Shown here: positions 1-9,031 of the stretch, in pieces
Position numbering within the stretch: the first letter of the stretch is position 1
How the letters are laid out: every line of letters begins with the position of its first letter
DNA from: W11650 sp041844915
Lineage (GTDB): Bacteria > Bacillota > Clostridia > Lachnospirales > Vallitaleaceae
DNA: 42,356 nt
Assembly: GCA_041844915.1 (NCBI GenBank)
Contig: JBGZBY010000106.1
Coordinates: 1-42,356 of the forward strand
Direction: 5' to 3'
Made by a program: the position numbers and the translations under genes
The notes under the pieces: generated by a model
The model's input: the letters and a program-made list of their open reading frames with translations, nothing else
Told to the model about the DNA's origin: nothing
Databases searched by the model: none

Positions 1-182
1 AGAGATGGCGCGCCAGCCAATGACAAGGCGCTGCTGCTAAAGTGAATTGTTGCTTTGCCCGAAGGCCGCCAAGGCAGGAGCAGGCAGGAAGGGCGGAAGC
101 GGCAAAAATTTTGTCAGAGGAAAATCCGGCGTGAACACCGCTCGGCAGGGAGTCTGCTGTTTAAAAATAGCGTGATAATGGC

Positions 183-211
183 TGTAAAAAACCACTCATT
201 CGTGATATAAT
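183..211 (+). promoter_or_regulatory. Candidate sigma-A promoter for the ABC exporter
   Basis: TATAAT lies at 206-211, preceded by TG at 203-204 (an extended -10). A weak -35 (TGTAAA, 183-188) sits 17 bases upstream. The ATPase start follows 42 bases downstream. Bases 1-182 show no gene I can recognise. Confidence 0.5.
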
Positions 212-252
212 GAAAAAGAATCGGAAACCCTGTCGATTGTTTGGAGAAGCTT

Positions 253-954
253 ATGGCGTATGTAGAAGTAAAAAATATGTATAAAAGATATAAAATGGGG
301 CAAACAACGATTGTTGCCAATCGCGACATCAATTTTTCGCTGGAAAAGGGAGAATTTGTTGTTATTGTTGGTCCTAGCGGCGCCGGAAAATCCACGGTTC
401 TCAATATTCTGGGCGGAATGGATACCTGCGATGAGGGCAGCATCCGGATTGACGGCAAGGATATTGCCCAAATGAACGCGCAGGAGCTGACGAGGTACCG
501 CCGTTTTGACGTCGGCTTTGTGTTCCAGTTTTATAATCTGATTCCGAATTTGACAGCACGGGAGAATGTGGAACTGGCGGCGCAGATTGTGCGAAAGGCC
601 TTAAGCGCGGAAAAAGCGATGGAAATGGTCGGGCTTTCCGCCAGAATGAATAATTTCCCCGCGCAGCTTTCCGGCGGAGAGCAGCAGAGAGTAGCAATCG
701 CTAGGGCGCTTGCCAAAAATCCTAAGCTTCTTTTGTGCGACGAACCGACCGGAGCGCTGGACTATAAAACAGGCAAGGCAATTTTGCAGCTTTTGCAGGA
801 TACCTGCGTTAATACCGGTACAACGGTAATCGTAATTACGCACAATCAGGCGATTACGCCGATAGCCCATCGGGTGATTGAGATCAACGACGCGAGGGTC
901 AGAGATATTCGGGTGAACGAAAGTCCGCGCTCTATTCAGGAGATTGAATGGTAG
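253..954 (+). CDS. ABC transporter ATP-binding protein, MacB/LolD type
   Basis: This 233-residue cytoplasmic ATPase powers the permease encoded just downstream. Walker A GPSGAGKST is at residues 40-48, the signature LSGGEQQR at 139-146 and Walker B LLLCDEP at 159-165, followed by an ITHN H-loop. It is the usual length for the MacB/LolD/FtsE group, which works with FtsX-fold permeases in export, lipoprotein release or peptide resistance. A TTG at 241 could also start the frame, but ATG 253 has GGAG six bases upstream and fits the family N-terminus. The substrate cannot be read from sequence. Oddly, the last 39 codons are repeated in the same frame just after the stop (see the repeat at 837-1015). 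Confidence 0.92.
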   Translation: MAYVEVKNMYKRYKMGQTTIVANRDINFSLEKGEFVVIVGPSGAGKSTVLNILGGMDTCDEGSIRIDGKDIAQMNAQELTRYRRFDVGFVFQFYNLIPNLTARENVELAAQIVRKALSAEKAMEMVGLSARMNNFPAQLSGGEQQRVAIARALAKNPKLLLCDEPTGALDYKTGKAILQLLQDTCVNTGTTVIVITHNQAITPIAHRVIEINDARVRDIRVNESPRSIQEIEW

Positions 955-1015
955 CAACATAGTCCGGCGACTGTGCCGATAGCCCATCAGGTAATGGAGA
1001 GTAGCGACGCGAAGC
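837..1015 (+). repeat. 117-bp-offset tandem duplication across the ATPase stop codon
   Basis: Bases around 851-896, which encode TPIAHRVIEINDARV, recur at 968-1013 as a diverged copy reading VPIAHQVMESSDAKQ. The offset is 117 bp, exactly 39 codons, so the copy is in the same frame as the ATPase but lies beyond its TAG at 952-954. The copy ends at an in-frame TGA. It is probably a decayed partial duplication. Confidence 0.75.
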
Positions 1016-1113
1016 AGCCGAAAGGGAGTGAGTCGTGAAGGAACGAAGGGAACAGGGCTTTGAAGAATGAAGCTGTATACAGAATCAAGCAGGCCAAAGG
1101 AAAAGGAGCGAGC

Positions 1114-4100
1114 ATGAAAACTGCGTTATTAAAAGACATTTTTCGTGAAATCAGGGCTTCTCTGCCACGTTTTTTTTCGATTGCGTTGATGATTGGGCTG
1201 GGCGTTTTTGTATATACCGGATTAAAGGGAGCGGCGCCGCTGATGCTGCAAATGATCAATACCTTTACGGCTGACACGCGCATGGCGGATATTAAGATCA
1301 AGAGCAGCTTTGGGCTGGATGCGCAGGATCGTTTTCTGATTATGGCAGAGAAAGCGGTAAAGAAGGCAGAATGGATTTACGCAGTAGAATTGAATACGCG
1401 ATATACCGATTTATTGCTACAGCTTCAATCGCTTCCGACGGAGATGAGCATTCCGTATCTGACAGAAGGAAGAATGCCGGAGGCACCGACGGAGATTCTG
1501 CTGGATGCCAATATTGCCGGCGCCCCTTACAAGCTTGGAGATACAGTATTTTTTAAAAAAGAAAACAACAAATGGAATTTCAATTCCGATGAGGAAAAGG
1601 ACGCTCTAAAGCGCTATCGCTTTAAGGTGGTCGGCTTTTGCTATCATCCGGAGTTTATCAATCCGGAAATCAAGGGCGACGCCGACGGAGGCTTGGGAAA
1701 GCTGAACGGCTTTGCCTTTGTTTTACCGGAAAATTTTACCGCCGAAAACTACAGCTTCGGCAGGATGCAGCTCACGGCGGAGCAGGACTTTACCAGCAAC
1801 GATCCGGTCTATAAGGCATATGCCGCTCAGCAAAAGGAAGCGCTGGAGGCGCTGCTGGAAAATCGCCCGAAGGTCAGGCTGACGAAGCAAAGGCAAAAGG
1901 TGAACGATGCAATTCGCGAGGGAGAAAGTCAGCTTGCGGATGCGCGCAAAAAATTGAAAAATGCCGAGGATGAGCTGTCCTATGCGGAAAGAAAGCTAAG
2001 GGAGGGCGAGGAGGCTTTAGAGGCAGCCAAGGCAAATTTGGAACAGCAAAGAGCAGAGGCGGCGGCGCAGCTGGCGGCAGCAGAGGAAAAATTATTCCTT
2101 GCCCGTCGGGAGCTGGAAAGCGCGGAAACGGTCTATAAGCAGGAAGAAAGTAGCCTGAAGCAGGCGGAAAAGCAGCTGACGGCAGGGCTTTCCGAATGGC
2201 AAAGGGCGCAGGCTGAGCTTCTTGCCAAGGAAAATCTGCTTAAGGAGTCAAACGAGCAGCTTATAGCGGGATTAGCGCAGCTGGATAAAGGGATAAAGGA
2301 GCTTGCGCTGGCGGAAAATAATTTGAAGCAGAAGCTGTTGTCCTTTGGGCAAAATCCCGTTCTTTTTTTGAACAAGGTGAAGGAGATTAGAAAGCTCCCA
2401 AACAGTGAGCTTTTGCTGATGGAGATGGGAGAGGCGGCGATGGCGTATGCCGAGCTACTGCGAAACGGTGAAGAGCTTTCCGCCCGCAGGGAGGAGCTTT
2501 TACGCCGGCAGGAGGAGCTGCATACGGCAATGGAACGTCTGCAAAGCGGAAAAACGGAGCTGGAGCGAACCGGCAAGCAGCTTAACGCTTCACAGGCGGA
2601 GCTGACAGCAGGCAAGGCAGCTCTACAGCAGGCAAAAGCTAGGATCGACAGCGGTGGGAGCGAATACGAAAGCGGCAGCTGGAAGCTGGAGGAACAAAGA
2701 GCGGCTTTCGTCAGGGAAATGACAGCGGCTGATGCTTCGATTGCCGCAGCCGAGCAGGATCTGAGAGAAGCAAACCGGCGCTATCAGCAAGGAAAAAAAA
2801 CATGGGAGGACAAGAAGCAGGAAGCAGAGGAGGAAATCGCCGATGGTCAGGAAGAGATAGACGACGCCAAAAAGGCTCTGAAGAAGCTGAAGGAATCGCC
2901 CTATGCCGTACTGACCAGAGAGGATATCAGTGATTATTTTTTGTACTATGATTCGGCGCGACGCATTCATTTGCTGTCTAATATTTTTCCGGTTTTTTTC
3001 TTTTTGATTGCGCTGCTGGTCTGTCTATCGACGATGACTCGGATGGCGGAGGAGCATCGGGGGCAGATCGGTACCCTAAAGGCGCTTGGCTACGGTAATT
3101 GGGATATTTCCAAAAAATATTTTTATTATGGATTTTTTTCCAGCTTATTTGGTGGTTTGATTGGAATTGCCACGGGACAGCCGATTTTAAGCCAAGTGAT
3201 TTATCAGGCGTATGATATTTTTGTGATAAAAAATCCGCCCACGCTCTTTTTTATGGAGTATGCGGTATATTCTCTATTGATAGGAATTTTGTGTACCGGT
3301 GTTGCGGCGTTTCTGGTGGTCAACGGGCATTTGCACCAAAATGCAACGGCGCTGATGAGGCCAAAAGCGCCAAAGAGCGGAGCAACCATTTTGCTGGAGC
3401 GAATTGACTTTGTCTGGAGGAGATTGAGCTTTCTGCAAAAGGTAACAGCCCGCAATATGTTCCGCTATAAGGTGAGGATGTCGATGACCATTCTGGGGAT
3501 TGCCGGCTGTGCGGGGCTTGTTTTTTTGGGCTTTGCCCTGCGGGACTCGGTGTCGCGTCTTTTGCCGGTGCAGTATGGAGAATTGACAAAATACGACTAT
3601 ATGGCGATTTTTGATGAGGATTTCGGGGAAAATGGCTTGGAGGGCTTGCAGGCTTTGGCAGGGGATAAGGCGCTTTTTTCCGATCATACCACAGTCTATA
3701 CTGAGGCGTTTACATGGAAGGGCAAGGATACAGCGGTTCAGACCATTTATTTGATTGTTCCCAAGACCGAGGAGGATTTTCAGCGCCTGCAAAAGCTGCG
3801 GAGTCCGGAGGACGAGGAGCGGCAATTTTCTTTGACGGAGGACGGGATTTTACTGACCGATAAGCTGGCGCATCTGGCGAAGGTGCAGGCGGGGGAGTTT
3901 TTGACAATAAAGGATACTGACAACAACAGCTTTCGCATTAAAATTGGCGGAATTTGTGAAAATTATTTAGGTCATTATTTGTATATGAGCGCAGATGCTT
4001 ATCAGCGGCAGTTCGGCAAAAGCCCGCAGTACAATGCTGAGCTTTTAAAGGCGGAGCCGTCTTTGGCGCTGAGCGAGGAAAAGCTTTTGGCAAAGCTGCT

Positions 4101-4569
4101 GGACGAGGATGCTGTGTTGTCGGTGACGGCGCTAAATTCGCTGTCGGCGGCGCAAACCTTGGAATCCTTGGATGTGGTGGTGGTAATCATCATCTTGGTG
4201 TCCTCCTTACTGGCGTTTGTCGTGCTTTACAATTTGACGAATATCAATATTTCAGAAAGAATTCGAGAGCTGTCAACGATTAAGGTGCTGGGCTTTTTCC
4301 CGCAGGAGGTAACGACTTATGTCTATCGGGAAACGCTGCTGCTGACGGTGCTGGGAATCGGGCTGGGCTATGTTTTCGGAGTCCTTTTGCATAATCTGAT
4401 TTTGCTATTTATTGTACCGGATATTTTTCAGCTTTATCCGAAACGCTTTCCGCTGACCTATGTAATCTCGGCGGTGATGACATTTTTGTTTTCGCTGATT
4501 GTGATGATTTTTGTGCATTTTCGGCTGAAACGAATCGACATGGTGGAGGCGCTGAAATCCTATGAATAG
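1114..4569 (+). CDS. FtsX/MacB-fold ABC permease with long coiled-coil ectodomain
   Basis: This is a 1151-residue membrane partner of the upstream ATPase. An N-terminal membrane helix (about 18-38) leads into an extracytoplasmic domain. A very long Glu/Lys/Ala/Gln-rich heptad region follows (about 259-596), predicted to form coiled coils. The first FtsX permease unit starts near residue 620 (FFFLIALLVCLSTMTRMAEE) and the second near residue 1019, ending in IDMVEALKSYE, a typical FtsX C-terminus. ATG 1114 is chosen because AAAGGAG precedes it; an upstream TTG at 1060 is less likely. Related large permeases in gut Clostridia are annotated as antimicrobial-peptide or lipoprotein exporters, but the substrate here is unknown. 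The coiled coil may reach into the wall to hold a substrate or a partner. Confidence 0.88.
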   Translation: MKTALLKDIFREIRASLPRFFSIALMIGLGVFVYTGLKGAAPLMLQMINTFTADTRMADIKIKSSFGLDAQDRFLIMAEKAVKKAEWIYAVELNTRYTDLLLQLQSLPTEMSIPYLTEGRMPEAPTEILLDANIAGAPYKLGDTVFFKKENNKWNFNSDEEKDALKRYRFKVVGFCYHPEFINPEIKGDADGGLGKLNGFAFVLPENFTAENYSFGRMQLTAEQDFTSNDPVYKAYAAQQKEALEALLENRPKVRLTKQRQKVNDAIREGESQLADARKKLKNAEDELSYAERKLREGEEALEAAKANLEQQRAEAAAQLAAAEEKLFLARRELESAETVYKQEESSLKQAEKQLTAGLSEWQRAQAELLAKENLLKESNEQLIAGLAQLDKGIKELALAENNLKQKLLSFGQNPVLFLNKVKEIRKLPNSELLLMEMGEAAMAYAELLRNGEELSARREELLRRQEELHTAMERLQSGKTELERTGKQLNASQAELTAGKAALQQAKARIDSGGSEYESGSWKLEEQRAAFVREMTAADASIAAAEQDLREANRRYQQGKKTWEDKKQEAEEEIADGQEEIDDAKKALKKLKESPYAVLTREDISDYFLYYDSARRIHLLSNIFPVFFFLIALLVCLSTMTRMAEEHRGQIGTLKALGYGNWDISKKYFYYGFFSSLFGGLIGIATGQPILSQVIYQAYDIFVIKNPPTLFFMEYAVYSLLIGILCTGVAAFLVVNGHLHQNATALMRPKAPKSGATILLERIDFVWRRLSFLQKVTARNMFRYKVRMSMTILGIAGCAGLVFLGFALRDSVSRLLPVQYGELTKYDYMAIFDEDFGENGLEGLQALAGDKALFSDHTTVYTEAFTWKGKDTAVQTIYLIVPKTEEDFQRLQKLRSPEDEERQFSLTEDGILLTDKLAHLAKVQAGEFLTIKDTDNNSFRIKIGGICENYLGHYLYMSADAYQRQFGKSPQYNAELLKAEPSLALSEEKLLAKLLDEDAVLSVTALNSLSAAQTLESLDVVVVIIILVSSLLAFVVLYNLTNINISERIRELSTIKVLGFFPQEVTTYVYRETLLLTVLGIGLGYVFGVLLHNLILLFIVPDIFQLYPKRFPLTYVISAVMTFLFSLIVMIFVHFRLKRIDMVEALKSYE

Positions 4570-4638
4570 GGATAAGGTCTGCTGTTATCTGGCCGCTAAA
4601 CGGTAAAAGCATGGCTTTTCCTACATCCTTATTCATAG
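4560..4638 (+). other. Inverted repeat after the permease, possible terminator-like fold
   Basis: CTATGAATA (4560-4568, over the stop codon) pairs with TATTCATAG (4630-4638). A second small hairpin, AAAAGC-ATG-GCTTTT, lies between them. There is no T-tract, so a terminator role is doubtful. Confidence 0.3.
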
Positions 4639-4770
4639 AGTGAAGCAAGAAATAGCAAGCAAGGAGGTATCGGCAGATTACAATCGTTATTACGGAGGTC
4701 TGTGGGGAGATAAAAAGCATCATAAAATATTAAGAAAGGAGAAACAAATAAAAGGAAAGCTTTAATCTTA

Positions 4771-5400
4771 ATGTTGATGGTGATATGTCTGCTGATAGGC
4801 TGTAAATCGGAAAAAGCAGAAGAAGTTAAAGCGGAAAAGCCGGTTATTTATCTCTATCCGGAACAAGAAATGGAAGCAAGAGTTTCGCTAAAATATGACG
4901 GGGAGCTAATTTGCGTTTATCCTGCTTTTGACGAGAAAAACCTGTGGAAAGTAAAGGCTGTGCCGGAAGGAATTTTGACAGACCTAAATGGACAGGAGTA
5001 CAATTATCTTTACTGGGAGGGAAAAACAAGGGCGAAATATGATTTTAGCACAGGGTATTGTGTAAAAGGGGAAAATACGGCAAAATTCTTAGAAGAGAAG
5101 TTGGAAGCGCTGGGGCTTACAAGGAGAGAGGCAAATGAGTTTATTGTTTACTGGCTACCGCAAATGGAGAAAAATCCTTATAATGTAATTAGCTTTCAAA
5201 CTATGGCTTATATGGAGAAAGCGGAGCTGAATATTGAGCCGGAGCCGGATACTGTTATCCGAGTTTTTATGGCGTGGTACGGAACAGCGGAAAAAATAGA
5301 GATGATCGAGCCTCTTATTGTTACGCCGGAGCGGAAAGGCTTCACTGTAGTGGAGTGGGGCGGAAGCGAGAGCAGAGCAAGCCGCGAATTTGCAGATTGA
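4771..5400 (+). CDS. Lipoprotein of a conserved unnamed Clostridia family
   Basis: From the first usable ATG this is a 209-residue protein with a lipobox (LLIGC), so it should be a membrane-anchored lipoprotein. The mature part starts with KPVIYLYPE and contains YNYLYWEG, the stretch LTRREANEFIVYWLP and ends with FTVVEWGGSE. I recognise this pattern from conserved hypothetical proteins of gut Firmicutes, with no known function. The reading frame is open upstream of the ATG and would encode NKRKALIL, exactly the charged start a signal peptide needs. The strong site AAAGGAG (4735-4741) is too far (29 bases) from ATG 4771 but well placed for a start at about 4748. There the sequence is AAATAAAAGG, as if the G of an ATG had been lost. 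The gene may be poorly translated or damaged. Confidence 0.75.
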   Translation: MLMVICLLIGCKSEKAEEVKAEKPVIYLYPEQEMEARVSLKYDGELICVYPAFDEKNLWKVKAVPEGILTDLNGQEYNYLYWEGKTRAKYDFSTGYCVKGENTAKFLEEKLEALGLTRREANEFIVYWLPQMEKNPYNVISFQTMAYMEKAELNIEPEPDTVIRVFMAWYGTAEKIEMIEPLIVTPERKGFTVVEWGGSESRASREFAD

Positions 5401-5606
5401 GGGATTTGCTTAGAGGAAATGGCGGCTATGGGCTGGCGGGAAGTTTGCCGATAGAAGCATTTAGCCGTTGACCGAAAAAGAGAGTGGTTTGCCTTGTGGG
5501 AAAGAACGGAAAAAAGCACTGCCGCGCGGAGCTTAACGCATATTGACGCTTTGCCGGCAGAGCTTTAGGGAACAGATGGAAATGACTTAGGTATAAGGAG
5601 GAAGGA

Positions 5607-6272
5607 ATGACTTTACTGGAAGCGATACAAAGCCGGCATTCGGTTCGGGCGTATCAGGACAGGAAGATAGAGCCGGAGCATAGGCAGGAGCTTCTTCTTT
5701 TTATTGAGGAATGCAATCGCGAAAGCGGCCTGCGGATGCAGCTGGTTTTAGAAGAAGCAGCTGGTTTTGCTGGTTTTTTGGCGAGCTACGGTTTATTTTC
5801 CGGAGTGAAAAATTATATTGCCATAGTGGGGAAAAAGGAAGCGGGGATTGAGGAAAAATGCGGCTATTATGGGGAAAAGGTCGTGCTGCGGGCGCAGCAG
5901 CTGGGGCTCAATACCTGCTGGGTCGGCGGCACCTTCAGCAAAAGGAAAACAGTTTTTGCAGCAACGGCGGAGGAAAAGCTGTATTTGGTGATTGCTGTCG
6001 GCTATGGACAAACACAGGGAAAGGCTCGCCGGTCAAAGTCGATAGAGCGCGTTGCCAAGGCGGAGGGCGATATGCCGGAGTGGTTCCGAAAGGGAGTGGA
6101 AGCTGCTCTGCTGGCGCCAACGGCCCTGAATCAGCAAAAATTTCAATTCATATTGCGGGGAAATACCGTGCAGGCTGTTGCCGGAGTAGGGCCATTTAGT
6201 CATTTGGATTTGGGAATTGCCAAATGCCATTTTGAAATTGGCGCGGGAGAAGAAAGCTTTATCTGGCTTTAG
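5607..6272 (+). CDS. Nitroreductase-family protein (TM1586-like)
   Basis: A 221-residue protein that starts MTLLEAIQSRHSVRAYQ, the classic FMN-binding opening of nitroreductases. NTCWVGGTFSK (about residues 101-111) matches the second flavin-contact region, and PTALNQQKFQF near the C-terminus matches the TM1586-type subfamily, in which two nitroreductase half-units are fused. It probably binds FMN and reduces a small molecule with NAD(P)H in the cytoplasm; the substrate is unknown. AAGGAGGAAGGA precedes the ATG. It is separated by about 200 bases from the lipoprotein and by 110 from the next gene, so it may be transcribed alone. Confidence 0.85.
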   Translation: MTLLEAIQSRHSVRAYQDRKIEPEHRQELLLFIEECNRESGLRMQLVLEEAAGFAGFLASYGLFSGVKNYIAIVGKKEAGIEEKCGYYGEKVVLRAQQLGLNTCWVGGTFSKRKTVFAATAEEKLYLVIAVGYGQTQGKARRSKSIERVAKAEGDMPEWFRKGVEAALLAPTALNQQKFQFILRGNTVQAVAGVGPFSHLDLGIAKCHFEIGAGEESFIWL

Positions 6273-6382
6273 ACGCGGGATTAAAGCATGGGGCTTTGCA
6301 GCTGTCCGAAAAAGGGGCTATTTTGAGAGAAAAAGCGTCCCATAGGAACGCAGAATAAGCAGCTGACAATAAGGAGAATACG

Positions 6383-7045
6383 ATGGCGACATGGGTTGCG
6401 CATATGCGGATTGCGGATTATTTTATGAAAAAATATCCAGAGCTGAATAATGAGAGATTTTTGGTTGGGAATATCGGACCGGACTGCGGGGTGCCGAATG
6501 AGGACTGGAGCGCATTTACGCCGAGTAAACAGGTTACGCATTGGCATACTACGGAGGATGGCAGGATTGATGCCGAGGATTTCCGGCAGAAATATTTGCA
6601 GAAAAAAGATGAGAGCTATCCTTTTTATTTGGGCTATTATTTTCATTTGCTGACAGATATCGCGTGGGCGAGATTTTATCAAAAAAAGAAGCAGGAGCCG
6701 CCTTATGCGGAGGGATTAGCTAGGGATCCCCAATTTATCTGGAAAATCAAAGAGGACTGGTACGGACAGGATGTGATATTTCTGCGGAAAAATCCGGAGT
6801 TTGTATTTTTTACACTTTTTGCCAAGATAGAAAGCTTTGAAAACGAATATTTTGATTTCTATCCGGACGAGGCCTTTCTTCGGCAGATTAAATATATTAC
6901 GAATTTTTATTTGACAGCGGAGGAAGACGAGAACAGGGAATTTCCCTATCTTAGCGCTGGAGAAATGGATGGCTTTATTGCCGAAGCAGCGGCGGAAGTA
7001 GAAGGGAAATGGCTGGGCAATGAAATAGGAGGAGGGAAAGGATAG
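6383..7045 (+). CDS. Zinc-dependent phospholipase C family protein
   Basis: A 220-residue mostly helical protein matching the Zn_dep_PLPC family, which includes clostridial alpha-toxin-type catalytic domains but also many small cytoplasmic members of unknown function. The N-terminal MATWVAHMRIADYF, then FLVGNIGPDCG, VTHWHTTEDG and YYFHLLTDIAW supply the His/Asp/Trp pattern expected of the metal site. There is no signal peptide, so a secreted toxin role is unlikely. Similar short proteins are frequent in Lachnospiraceae and are annotated only by family. GGAG lies about eight bases before the ATG. The spacing to the hydrolase downstream (63 bases) allows co-transcription. Confidence 0.8.
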   Translation: MATWVAHMRIADYFMKKYPELNNERFLVGNIGPDCGVPNEDWSAFTPSKQVTHWHTTEDGRIDAEDFRQKYLQKKDESYPFYLGYYFHLLTDIAWARFYQKKKQEPPYAEGLARDPQFIWKIKEDWYGQDVIFLRKNPEFVFFTLFAKIESFENEYFDFYPDEAFLRQIKYITNFYLTAEEDENREFPYLSAGEMDGFIAEAAAEVEGKWLGNEIGGGKG

Positions 7046-7108
7046 CAGAGGAGGGGAGAAAAAGCGGAAGGACTTGGATTTAAAAAATAGAAATTAAAGG
7101 AGGAAGCG

Positions 7109-8083
7109 ATGAGATCAAAACGAATCGAAATATGGAACCCAAAGGAATATACCTATCCGAGGGCATTTGGATTTATTCCGAATCTCATGAGCTATTTGCA
7201 TGAGCTGGGAGAAGGGCGGCCGGCAGTGATTATTGCGCCGGGCGGCGGGTATCGCATGGTTTCGCCAAGCGAAGGCAGCATTGTAGCAGAAAGCTTTTAT
7301 AATAAGGGCTACCAGAGCTTTGTTTTAACCTATACCGTTAATCCGCTGGAGGATACTCCGCTTGGGCAGCAGCCGCTTAAGGATTTGTCAAGAGCCGTTC
7401 GCCATGTCAGAAGATATGCCCAGGAATTTGGTGTTGATCCGAACAAAATCGCAGTGTGCGGATTTTCAGCAGCGGGACATTTATGCGCCAGCCTGTGCGT
7501 GCACTATGAGGATGTGCCGGAGGAGGATTCGGAATACCGTAGGGTTTCCAATCGACCCGATGCGGCGATTCTTAGCTATCCGGTCATTACAGCAGGAGAG
7601 TATCAGCATGCTGGCTCCTTTAACGCCCTGCTGGGAGAAAATGCAGGTCCGGCAGAGCGGGAATATTATTCTCTGGAAAAACAGGTGAAAAAAAGTACGC
7701 CTCCCTGCTTCCTATGGCATACGGCGGCGGATGCGGCGGTACCGGTGGAAAACAGCCTTTTGTTTGCGGCTGGCTGCCGTAGGCAGCAGGTTTCATTTGC
7801 CCTTCATGTTTTTTCCGAGGGCAATCACGGCTTGTCCTTGTCAAATGAGATATGGAGGGAAAGGGCATATGAGGAGCTGTATCCTTTGGAGCAGCTCACA
7901 ACCCTTCTTGCGGCAGCGAAGGCCGGCAAGGTCGAGGCAGACGCAAGGCGGCTGGAGGAGCTGGAGGAGGAATTTGGCTTGGATGGCTCTAGGTACGGTA
8001 CAAGGCATGAAAGAATCCCCAATGCTGAGGCCAGCAAATGGGTAGATCTGGCGACAGATTGGCTGAAGAAGATGCTGAAGTAA
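7109..8083 (+). CDS. Alpha/beta hydrolase (esterase/lipase, acetyl-xylan-esterase-like)
   Basis: A 324-residue alpha/beta hydrolase. The oxyanion-hole motif GGGY is at residues 45-48 and the nucleophile elbow GFSAAGH puts the catalytic serine at residue 120. The likely acid is Asp208 (ADAAVP) and the base His240 (GNHG). This arrangement is typical of the BD-FAE/AXE group that removes acetyl or feruloyl groups from plant polysaccharides, and of related intracellular esterases. There is no signal peptide, so it probably acts on imported oligosaccharides or small esters in the cytoplasm. AAAGGAGG precedes the ATG. The C-terminal 60 residues are helical and charged, a little longer than the core fold needs. 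Confidence 0.86.
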   Translation: MRSKRIEIWNPKEYTYPRAFGFIPNLMSYLHELGEGRPAVIIAPGGGYRMVSPSEGSIVAESFYNKGYQSFVLTYTVNPLEDTPLGQQPLKDLSRAVRHVRRYAQEFGVDPNKIAVCGFSAAGHLCASLCVHYEDVPEEDSEYRRVSNRPDAAILSYPVITAGEYQHAGSFNALLGENAGPAEREYYSLEKQVKKSTPPCFLWHTAADAAVPVENSLLFAAGCRRQQVSFALHVFSEGNHGLSLSNEIWRERAYEELYPLEQLTTLLAAAKAGKVEADARRLEELEEEFGLDGSRYGTRHERIPNAEASKWVDLATDWLKKMLK

Positions 8084-8096
8084 GCAGAATTCGTGA

Positions 8097-8735
8097 TTAT
8101 TTAGGGAAACTGGCATTATAATCCTGCCAGATTCCTATTTTTTTATTGCGAGCTTCGGCCTCCAGCTGCTTATAATGTTCATATTCTCTGATGTTTTTTC
8201 CGTATTTTACGACCTTTGCCATGCCGCTTTTAACAAGGGCTTCGTTCAGACAAAGCCGAGAAGCTTCCTTTTCGATGTAGACATAGCAAAGCAGGCGGCC
8301 GTATTGATCACGAAGCTCTTGGTCAAATTCCAGAAAGATCGGCTGATCGCCGATAAAGCCTCGGACAAAGTCAGCGGCAATCGCGCCCATGGGGATTTCA
8401 GCAGAAAGCTCCGGCGCATTTACCTGAAGCAGACGGATTTTTTCGATCTGACCGGAAATTTCTACTTTTAAGGTATCGCCGTCAATGATCTCGGTGACGG
8501 GATAGGATAGGCTTAAATCAACGCTTCGGTTCGGAGCGATCTCGACTGTGCCGCTGGCCGCTTCGGAAGCCGGCGAGGGCATGGAATCCGGCAAGGACGG
8601 CTGCCTGTTCAGGTAAAAAAGAATAAAAAAGACAAAGACAAGAACAAGACTGAGTGCAGAAGAAAAGCTATGCTTCCCGCCATATTTCTCATTGTATTTT
8701 CTATCGTTGATTCTATTGTTTCTCATATTTTTCAT
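8097..8735 (-). CDS. Membrane-anchored thermonuclease (SNase-like)
   Basis: A 212-residue protein on the minus strand, facing the hydrolase tail to tail with 13 bases between the stops. It has a charged N-terminus, a membrane helix (about residues 28-45), a Ser/Pro linker and then a staphylococcal-nuclease domain. The active-site strings EIIDGDT, KIRLLQVNAPE and RDQYGRLLCY are present. The calcium-ligand Asp of S. aureus nuclease (in VDTPE) is Asn here (VNAPE), a change I believe is common in bacterial homologues. The frame stays open upstream, but ATG at 8735 has GGAG nine bases before it and gives a normal signal anchor. It likely degrades extracellular DNA or RNA at the cell surface. Confidence 0.9.
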   Translation of the reverse strand: MKNMRNNRINDRKYNEKYGGKHSFSSALSLVLVFVFFILFYLNRQPSLPDSMPSPASEAASGTVEIAPNRSVDLSLSYPVTEIIDGDTLKVEISGQIEKIRLLQVNAPELSAEIPMGAIAADFVRGFIGDQPIFLEFDQELRDQYGRLLCYVYIEKEASRLCLNEALVKSGMAKVVKYGKNIREYEHYKQLEAEARNKKIGIWQDYNASFPK

Positions 8736-8946
8736 AATAACTCCATTCCGCCGCATCCGCAGCAATTCTATTATCGGATAAAAAAGAAGAAAATTTATAG
8801 AAAAAGGAAGACAAAATGAATATCGGCCAGAGCAGCTGGTAAAATTCGAGAATTGTCGGAGAAAACAATCAACAGGAAACTTTTGAACCCGCCGAAGTGG
8901 CCAGCAAGGATATCGATAACCAGCGCGCAGCATCGTAATCCTGCAC

Positions 8947-9001
8947 GGGAAAGGCAGCGCCGTAAATTTTCCCTTGCAAAGCGGTAGGGATGCGATATAA
9001 T
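8947..9001 (+). promoter_or_regulatory. Promoter of fumC with adjoining inverted repeat
   Basis: TTGCAA (8974-8979) and TATAAT (8996-9001) are 16 bases apart. A small inverted repeat, GGGAAA (8947-8952) with TTTCCC (8968-8973), abuts the -35 and could be an operator. The fumC start is 31 bases after the -10. Confidence 0.7.
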
Positions 9002-9031
9002 AGAAAGAAAACAAAGCAAAGGAGAACAAGC

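Noticed and set aside
5443..5452. Another sigma-D-like GCCGATAG
   Set aside because: No TAAA-like -35 at the right distance, and the next gene is not a motility gene.
8736..9029. Long N-terminal extension of the nuclease
   Set aside because: The frame is open, but it crosses the fumC promoter and lacks a ribosome site, while ATG 8735 gives a normal signal anchor.
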